NCBI GenBank assembly: GCA_027924645.1
Contig: BSBN01000354.1
Location: 10,062,001-10,126,000 of the forward strand
Reading direction: 5' to 3'
Source of the DNA: Cunninghamia lanceolata
Lineage: Eukaryota; Streptophyta; Pinopsida; Cupressales; Cupressaceae
Length of the DNA stretch: 64,000 nt
Both the position numbers and the translations under genes were made by a program. Numbering within the stretch: the stretch's first letter is position 1; each line of letters starts with the position of its first letter. A model generated the notes under the pieces. That model worked only from the letters and a program-made list of their open reading frames with translations, had not been told where the DNA came from and did not search any database. This document shows, in pieces, positions 56,740 through 64,000 of this stretch.

Positions 56740-59700
56740 CCAATGATGTTAATTCCGTCAGGTTTTGAGACTGCAAGATTTTTAGGTCTTCTGGATCCAC
56801 CTAGATCATTCCTCCCCACTGGGGGTTCAAACAACCCGACCCCTTTTATAGGGATTTTTTTCTATTATCATTCTTTAAATAGAAAGGATGCCCATATATG
56901 TAGAAATGAAAGCTGCTTGGTATATTGGTGGAAAGTGAAAATAGGAAGAAGTAGGTCAAGGGTTTGACCCCCACAAGCCAACCTTTTAACTAGCAAATTG
57001 CCATATGTGCCACGTGGCACCCAATCGTTGGGCCACGTGGCATTCTCTCATTCTTCCATTAGTGACATGTGTCACGTTGGATTGGTCCACATCTTCAGAC
57101 CTGACACGTCATCTGTTGAGTCAGATACCGCCCTGTGCCACCTGTCAACATTTGGACCTGCCACACCAATAACTGCTACTGTGTCTGCCATGTCAGTGTG
57201 ATGATGTCATCATTGTACTATTTAGTCATCATGGTCAACCCTCAATTTTGACCGGCCATATCTTGCTCGTACGAGCTCCAATCAAGGTGAAATGAGTGGT
57301 GCCAGAATCGTGATGACGAGCTCTTCGACTTGGCATCATTTTTGCTTGGATTTGGGACAATAAATTATTCACCTTTTTGAACACATGATTCACCTTTTTG
57401 ATCAAACCTTTAACTGCACATAACTTCTGCATACGAACTCCTTTTAAGCCCGTTCAAGTTGCATCAGGATCGTGTCAGCGACCTCTTTCCAATGACTGAT
57501 TCCATCAGGTTTTGAGACTGCAAAATTTTTAGGTCTTCTAGATCCATTCAGATCATTCCTTCCCACTGGGGGTTCAAACCACTTGAGCCCCTTTTATAGG
57601 ATTCATTTCTATTATCATTCTTTAAATAGAAAGGAAGCCCATATATGTAGCAAAGAAAGCCGCTTGGTATATTGGTGGAGAGTGAAAATAGCAAGGTTTG
57701 ACCCCACAAACCAACCTTTCAACAAACAAACCGCCACATGTGCCACGTGGCACCCAATCATTTGGCCACATGGCATTACCTCATTCGTCCCTCAGTGACA
57801 CGTGTCACACTGGATTGGCTCTCATCTTCAGACCTGCCATGTCATCTGCTGACTTAGATGTCACCATCTGCCACATGTAAACCTCTGGACCTACACGTCA
57901 ACAACCACCACTGTGTTTGCCATGTTAGCATGCTGATATCATCATTGTACTGTATAGTTGACATGGTCAACCCTCAACTTTGACCGGCCATATCTTGCTC
58001 GTACGAGCTTCGATCGAGGCGAAATGAGGGGCGTCAAAATCGTGGTGACAAGCTCTTCGACTTGGTATCATTTTTGCTTGGATTTTAGGCAATCAAATTT
58101 TCATCTTTTTAAACGCCTGATTTACCTATTTGACTGAACTTTTAACTGCACATAACATCTTCATATGAACTCATTTTGAGCCTATTCAAGTTGCGTCAGG
58201 ATCGTGTGAGCAACCTATTTCAAATGATGTTGATTCCATCAGGTTCTGAGACTGCAAATTTTTTAGTTCTTCTGTATCCATCTGGATCATTATTCCCCAC
58301 TAGGGGTTCAAACCACTCGACCCGCTTTTCTAAGGATTCATTTCTATTATCATTTTTTAAATAGAAAGGAGGACCGTATATTTAGCAAAGAAAGTTGCTT
58401 GATATATTGGTGGAGAGTAAAAATAGCAAGTAGGAGGTCAGGGTTTCGACCCCCACAAACCAACCTTTTAACAAACAAACTGCCACATGTGCCACGTGGC
58501 ACCCAATCATTGGGCCACATGGCATTACCTCATTGTTCCATCAGTGACACGTGTCACGCTGGATTGGTCCACATCTTCAGACCTGCCACGTCATCTATTG
58601 ACTCATATGCCACCATCTGCCACATGTCAAACTCTGGTCCTACCATGTCAACAACTGCCACTGTGTCTGCAATATCAATATGCTGACGTCATCATTGTAC
58701 TGTCTAGTCAGCATGGTCTACCCTCAACTTTGACCGGCCATATCTTGCTCGTATGAGTTCCGATCGAGGCAAAACGAGCGGTGTGGAAATCGTGACAACG
58801 AGCTCTTTGACTTGGCATCATTTTTACTTAGATTTGAGACAATCAAATTTTCATCTTTTTGAACGCCTGATTCACCTATTTGACATAACCTTTGACTACA
58901 CATAACTTCTGCATACGAACTCCTTTTGGGTCCATTCAAGTTGCATTAGGATCGTGTCAGCAACATCTTTCCAATGATGTCGATTCTGTCATGTTCTTAG
59001 ACTGCAGAATTTTTCTGTCTTCTAGATCCACCTGGATCATTCCTCCCCACTTCGTGTTCAAAACATCTGACCCCTTTTTATAGGGATTTGTTTCTATTAT
59101 CATTCTTTAAATAGAAAGGATGCACATATATGTAGCAAAGAAAGCCACTTGGTATATTGGTGGAGAGTGAAAATAGCAAGCAGGAGGTAAAGGATTCGAC
59201 CCCCACAAACTGACCTTTTAACAATCAAACTGCCACATGTGCCACGTGGCACCCAATCATTGGGCCACGTGGCATTACCTCATTCGTCCGTTAGTCACAC
59301 ATGTCATACTGGATTGGTCCACACCTTCAGACCTGCCACATAATCTATTGACTCAAATGCTGTCATTTGCCATGTGTCAAACTCTAGATTTGCCATGTCA
59401 ACAACTACCCCTATGTCTGCAATGTCAGCATGCTAACATCATCATTGCACTATCTAGTTGGCATGGTCAACCGTCAACTTTGACCAGCCATATCTTGCTC
59501 GTACGAGCTCTGATTGAGGTTAAATGAGCGGCGTCAAAATCGTGGCGACAAGCTTTTCGACTTGGCATCATTTTTTATGGATTTGAGACAATCAATTTTT
59601 TTCCTTTTCGAATGCCTGATTCACCTGTTTGATCGAACCTTTGACTGCACATAACTTCTGCATACAAACACCTTTTGAGCCCGTTCAAGTTGCGTCAAGA

Positions 59701-61534
59701 TCATGTCAGTGACCTCTTTCCAATGATGCTGATTCCGTCAGGTTTTAAGACTGTAAATTTTTTTGTTCTTCTGTATCCACCTAGATCATTCCTCCCCAGT
59801 GGGGGTTCAAACCACCTAACCCCCTTTTATAGGGATTCATTTCTATTATCATTCATTAAATAGAAAGGAGGCCCATATATGTAGCAAAGAAAGTCGCTTG
59901 GTATATTGGTGGAGAGTGAAAAAAAGTAAGCAGGAGGTCAGGGGTTTGACCCCCACAAACCATCCTTTTAACAATCAAACCACGACATGTGCCAGGTGCC
60001 ACCCAATCATTGGGTCATGTCGCATTACCTCATTCATCCGTCAGTGACATGTGTCATGCTGGATTGGTCCACATCTTCAGACCTGCTACGTCATCTAATG
60101 ACTTAGATGCCGCCATCTGCCATGTGTCAAACTCTGGATCTACCACCTCAACAATTTCTACTGTGTCTACCATGTCAACATGCTAACATCATCATTGTAC
60201 TATCTAGTTGGCATGGTCAACCTTCAACTTTGACGAGCCATATCTTGCTCGTACAAGATCTGATCGAGGTGAAACGAGTGGCGTCAGAATCGTGGTGACG
60301 AGCTCTTCGACTTGGCATCATTTTTTCTTGGATTTGAGACAATCAATTTTTCACCTTTTTGAATGTTTGATTCACCTATTTGGCCAAACATTTGACTGCA
60401 CATAACTTCTGTATATGAACTCATTTTGAGCCCGTTCAAGTTGCGTTAGGATCGTGTCAGTGACCTCTTTCCAATGATGCTAATTCTGTTAGGTTCTAAG
60501 ACTGTAAAAGTTTTAGGTCTTCTAGATCCACCTAGATCATTTCTCCCCACCAGGGGTTCAAACCACCTGACCCCCTTTTATAGGGATTTGTTTCTATTAT
60601 TATTCTTTAAATAGAAAGGAGGTCCATATATGTAGCAATGAAAGTCACTTGGTATATTGGTGGAGAGTGAAAATAGGAAGCAGGAGGTCAGGGGTTCAAC
60701 CCCTACAAACCAACCTTTTGACAAGCAAATTGCCACATGTGCCACGTGGCACCCAATCATTGGGGCACGTGGCATTCGTTCATTCATTCGTCAGTAACAC
60801 ATGTCATGCTGGATTGGTCCACATCTTGAGACCTGCCACGTCATCTGTTGAGTCAAAAGCTGCCATCTGCCACGTGTCAACATCTAGATCTGCCATGCCA
60901 ACAACTACCAATGTGTGTGCCATGTCAGCATGATGACATCATCATTATACTTCCTAGTCAGTATGGTCAACCCTCAACTTTGACCGGGCATATCTTGCTC
61001 CTACGAGCTCCGATCAAGACGAAATGAGCGGCATCAGAATCCTGGCGATGAGCTATTCGACTTGGCATTATTTTTACTTGGATTTGAGACAATAAATTTT
61101 TCACCTTTTTGAATGCATGATTTGCCTGTTTGACCGAACCTTTGACTGCATATAACTTTTGCATACAAACTCCTTTTGAGCCTGTTCAAGTTGCGTCAAT
61201 ATTGTGCCAATGACCTCTTTCCAATGACGCTGGTTCCGTCAGGTTCTGAGATTGCAAAATTTTTAGGTCTTCTGGATCCATTTAGATCATTCCTTCCCAC
61301 TAAGGGTTCAAACCACTCGACCCCCTTTTATAAGGATTAGTTTACATTATCATTCTTTAAATAGAAAGAAAGCACATATATGTAGCAAAGAAAGCCTTTT
61401 GGTATATTCGTGGAGAGTGAAAATAACAAGGTTCGACCCCACAAACCAACCTTTTAACAATCAAACTGCCACATGTACTACGTGGCACCCAATCATTAGG
61501 CCAGATGGCATTACCTCATTTGTCCGTCAGTGAC
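56740..61534. repeat. Satellite block III-b: cleanest run, units A,B,C,D,E,A,B
   Basis: Unit landmarks: 56740 (A), 57489 (B), 58221 (C), 58971 (D), 59720 (E), 60471 (A) and 61221 (B, truncated). Spacing is 749, 732, 750, 749, 751 and 750 bp. A to A is 3731 bp and B to B is 3732 bp, which directly shows a five-unit higher-order repeat. The D unit here has an E-like body (CTCTAGATTTGCC), a local exchange. The array ends at 61534 after GTCCGTCAGTGAC. Confidence 0.93.
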
Positions 61535-61612
61535 GGGTAAATGCAAGAAGTTGTGTCCACTTAAGGTGGAAGTTTCAGAGTTAGAAAAAATCTGAAATTA
61601 GGTAACTAAAAA
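61535..61612. other. Unassigned sequence after the array edge
   Basis: Satellite similarity ends after GTCAGTGAC. The following GGGTAAATGCAAGAAG sequence matches nothing else in the window. It may be the end of another mobile element, but no terminal structure is clear. Confidence 0.5.
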
Positions 61613-61862
61613 TATGATCCTATTTCTACAAAACGGGATCCTGTTTTAGAATGGAATCCCGAGCCCAAAATAAAAAATGGGATCCTGTTCTTAGCAGGAT
61701 CCTGAACCTAGAACCCAAAAACAAGATCCCGTTCGTAACGCGATCGCGTTTTATGAAACGGGATCCCATTTTTAAAAAAATATTAAATTTTTTAAAAAAA
61801 GGCTGTGACCCCATTTTTCCCAGCGATAGGTGACAGGTGATAATGGGATCCCGAGTTGAAGA
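61613..61862. repeat. Cluster of GGGATCC-like words
   Basis: About nine variants of GGGATCC(C/T), including ACGGGATCCTG, TGGGATCCTG, AGGATCCTG, AAGATCCCG, CGATCGCG, CGGGATCCC and TGGGATCCCG, are spaced 20-40 bp apart. They alternate in orientation and are often flanked by runs of A or T. No coding signal was seen. Confidence 0.7.
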
Positions 61863-61952
61863 AGGACAATTTTCACCATCAAAAACATCAGGTAAGTGGA
61901 TTTTTCCACTTCTACAATTTGGCAATGAATGTTTTGAAGTTTCATTTTTTTG

Positions 61953-62350
61953 GTGTAAAATACAATCAAAATTGGAATTGTAGAGTGTTATTTAGGGTTT
62001 CTGTTTATGAATTCAATAGCTATATTTTGACATTTTAGTTGTAAAATACAATTGAAATTTTGAAAGAATATATCATATAAAAGGATAGAATTTGAACAAA
62101 CTATCAAAATTTTGTTTAAATTTGAGAATTGAATAGCTGTATTTAGACATTTTAGCTGTAAAATACAATTGAAATTTTGAAAACATTGTATCATATGAAA
62201 GGAGAGATTTTGAACAAACTGTCAAAATTTGATTTCAATTTGAGTGTTGAATAGCTGTATTTAGACATTTTAGCTATAAAATACAATTAAAATTTGGAAA
62301 CGACTGTATCATATGAAAGGAGAGATTTTGAACAAACTGTCAAAATTTAT
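61953..62350. repeat. Tandem repeat of about 118 bp, three copies plus a partial
   Basis: The word ATTGAATAGCTGTATTTAG and its variants start copies at about 62011, 62128 and 62246. Each copy continues through TGTAAAATACAATTGAAATT and GAACAAACTGTCAAAATTT. A partial earlier copy of the TGTAAAATACAAT stretch starts near 61953. AT-rich, not coding. Confidence 0.85.
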
Positions 62351-62639
62351 ATAGCATTGGGATGATATATATATTTGGTTTTTATAAAATTCACTTATAT
62401 CAATGTATGTCATTGTATTTTAAAGGCATTATTGAATAGGTAACTGTCATGTAAAAAAATTACAACAAACCATAATAAAACCTTTATCACTTCCTTCATA
62501 ATCAAACCTTTAGAGACAACCAACTAATCAAGAATTGAGAAGATTTTACAGTTTTTGTGATAGCCAACTAATCAAGAATGAAATCAAGCCAACAAATGTA
62601 ACTTTAGAGACACTTGTAGCTATCCTCACTAGCTAGGTT
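62351..62639. other. AT-rich stretch without recognised features
   Basis: Contains the words AACCAACTAATCAAGAAT and a variant about 50 bp apart (near 62518 and 62566). No coding or RNA feature was recognised. Confidence 0.5.
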
Positions 62640-63640
62640 ATGCCCCTGGGATGAACATCGTGATGTTAATTGTGATATGAGCCTAACCTCATTGATAATG
62701 CTTCCCCTAATCTTAATGACATTGATGTAGGCCCCACTCATGATCCTTTCGAAGATCTTGCCACCACTAACCTCTTTCATGATAGGTCACTATATCCTCA
62801 CCATCTCCTTAGACCTATAATACCTTGAGCTTATCGATTGGGACCAACACGACCCTTTATGATTTGATGTTTTCCAAAATGATGAAGCCATCATGAAACT
62901 TATGAAGTGTCAAGACCACATCCCCATGGTAATCATAATAAAGACTTTTCCACCATACTTAACACCTATGCTTATTTTGGAGAGAAAGAAGAACCGTTTA
63001 GTCCTAAGGCACCCTAGTAGGCAGAATAGTAACAAGATATAAGAAGAAACTTGTGATAGATTAAAATGATACAATAAATATGGACACTTCTCAGAGCTCC
63101 TCAATGACAAACTTCACCTTCCATTAGATACCACTCAGATACAAGATGACTCCCCTCTCCTTGTTGAGGATGCTATAGACATCAACCTGTGAATAGAAGA
63201 GGACCCTAAACTCTCTAAGATAGCAACTCCACTGGACCTTGACATCAAAGAAGGCATAACCATCACCTTTAAAGATTATGTTGATTTCTTCATGTGGTCT
63301 TATGGTGATATGCCTTGGGACTCCATCTTTAGTCATGCATCATCTTGTGGTTCACCTCAATGCCAAACCTATTCAATAAAAGCTATGGAAAACACACCCC
63401 CAAGTAGCCCTCTTGGTGAAAGAAGAATTGTATGAACTCTTGGATGTGGGGTTCATTCAGACTATTACTTATCCTAAATGGGTCTCTAATGTGGTCTTAG
63501 TTAGCAAGAAAATTAAGGGAATTCATGTTTGCACTAACTTTTGAGACATCAAAAAAGGATACCCTAAAGATAACTTTTCTCTACCAAACATTGATATGAT
63601 CGTGGATCTCATAGCCATATATATAAAATGTTATCATTAA
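62640..63640 (+). pseudogene. Decayed Ty3/gypsy pol fragment, Tat-like
   Basis: Plus-strand reading gives LELIDWDQHDPL near 62824 and FQNDEAIM with QDHIP. This is the same linker found at 3600-3700 of the Tat element (LELIDWD...NDES...RDHIP). Further on come IEEDPKLSKIATPLDLDIKE and FKDYVDFFMWSYGDMPWD (about 63190-63320). The N-terminal RT motifs follow: LLVKEELYELLDVGFI, YPKWVSNVVLVSKK, then DNFSLPNIDMIVDL (about 63400-63610). Multiple stops and frame changes are present and no catalytic YVDD remains. It is a related but separate, older and oppositely oriented copy. Confidence 0.8.
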
Positions 63641-64000
63641 TCTGGATATAATATCCCTTGAAACATTTGAGTTAGACATGGAGACACCTAGATTATGGAG
63701 AGGTCTATGTAAGAAAACACCTCCTGTAGACTCAACACAAACTTATCCCTCAACCCTCTAAATTGTGACTTACATCATTTGATTACCCTGGAACACACTA
63801 TAGACAACTCTATACAAATTTGGCAAAAGATATTTTCTCCTAATAGAAACTTATATATGTAGAAGTAGACTGCTACATAGAGTTTTAAATTGTTCTTAAG
63901 GTTTGGGACAATCATAGTGCTAAGATAGTGCAAATTTTAAGACTATTTAGACTAATTAAATGGGCTTAGTCTCAAGCTAAATAACACACATAAGAGTTGG
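63641..64000. other. Unassigned, probably further decayed retroelement
   Basis: Follows the RT fragment where the palm domain would continue. Only a faint SGYNI resemblance near 63643 is seen before similarity is lost. No feature was recognised to the window end. Confidence 0.4.

Noticed and set aside
11233..61000. Recurring open frames of about 65-115 codons in the satellite, with products resembling MCHVAPNHWATWHYL and MPRGTQSLGHVAL.
   Set aside because: Two overlapping frames of the same strand are open over the same bases. They start and stop differently between units, have no family resemblance, and follow directly from the conserved repeat sequence. They are treated as non-coding.
10220..61534. 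CRISPR-like array because of regularly spaced repeats.
   Set aside because: The repeat unit is 750 bp and internally complex, with no short repeat-spacer structure, and the sequence is plant nuclear.
56740..61534. 750 bp as four nucleosome lengths (about 187 bp each) implying phased nucleosomes.
   Set aside because: The arithmetic fits, but no internal 187-bp periodicity was seen, so it remains numerology without chromatin data.

Overview
The window is non-genic DNA from a plant nuclear genome. It contains Ty3/gypsy LTR retrotransposons with plant-type architecture and a primer site matching plant initiator tRNA-Met, and no host gene was found. The size and age of the repeats suggest a large-genome seed plant, possibly a gymnosperm, but nothing here fixes the species.

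Layout. (1) 1-10219: a decayed Ty3/gypsy element of the Tat type on the minus strand. Its 5' LTR is at 9194-10219, followed leftward by a 2.2-kb leader, gag, protease with a G-patch, RT, two RNase H domains and integrase; its 3' LTR lies beyond the left edge. (2) 10220-61534: a tandem array (satellite) of a roughly 750-bp unit, about 60 complete or partial copies, broken by two insertions. (3) 13280-18960, inside the array: a young, structurally complete but non-autonomous LTR element. It has two 1751-bp LTRs with six differences, a 5-bp target duplication, and one intact 722-codon gag-protease ORF with no RT, RNase H or integrase. (4) 48844-53466, inside the array: a 4.6-kb AT-rich insertion of unknown class with a probable 5-bp target duplication. 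(5) 61535-64000: a different repeat neighbourhood with a cluster of GGGATCC-like words, a 118-bp tandem repeat and a badly decayed plus-strand gypsy pol fragment.

The satellite is the most unusual object here. Diagnostic differences sort its units into types (called A to F here). Where it is undisturbed they follow the order A-B-C-D-E, giving a higher-order repeat of about 3.73 kb. Each unit carries a tRNA-like segment with A-box and B-box words 43 nt apart and a TTTT run just downstream. This is followed by a 35-nt near-palindrome with two CACGTG cores and then a series of further ACGT cores. The unit therefore looks like a tandemly amplified sequence with a possible internal Pol III promoter and a dense group of bZIP/bHLH-type sites. 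No activity can be shown from sequence alone.

Relative ages: the array is oldest, with heavily diverged copies and many CG to TG/CA changes. The Tat element (many stops and frameshifts) and the 4.6-kb insertion came later, and the gag-only element is recent.
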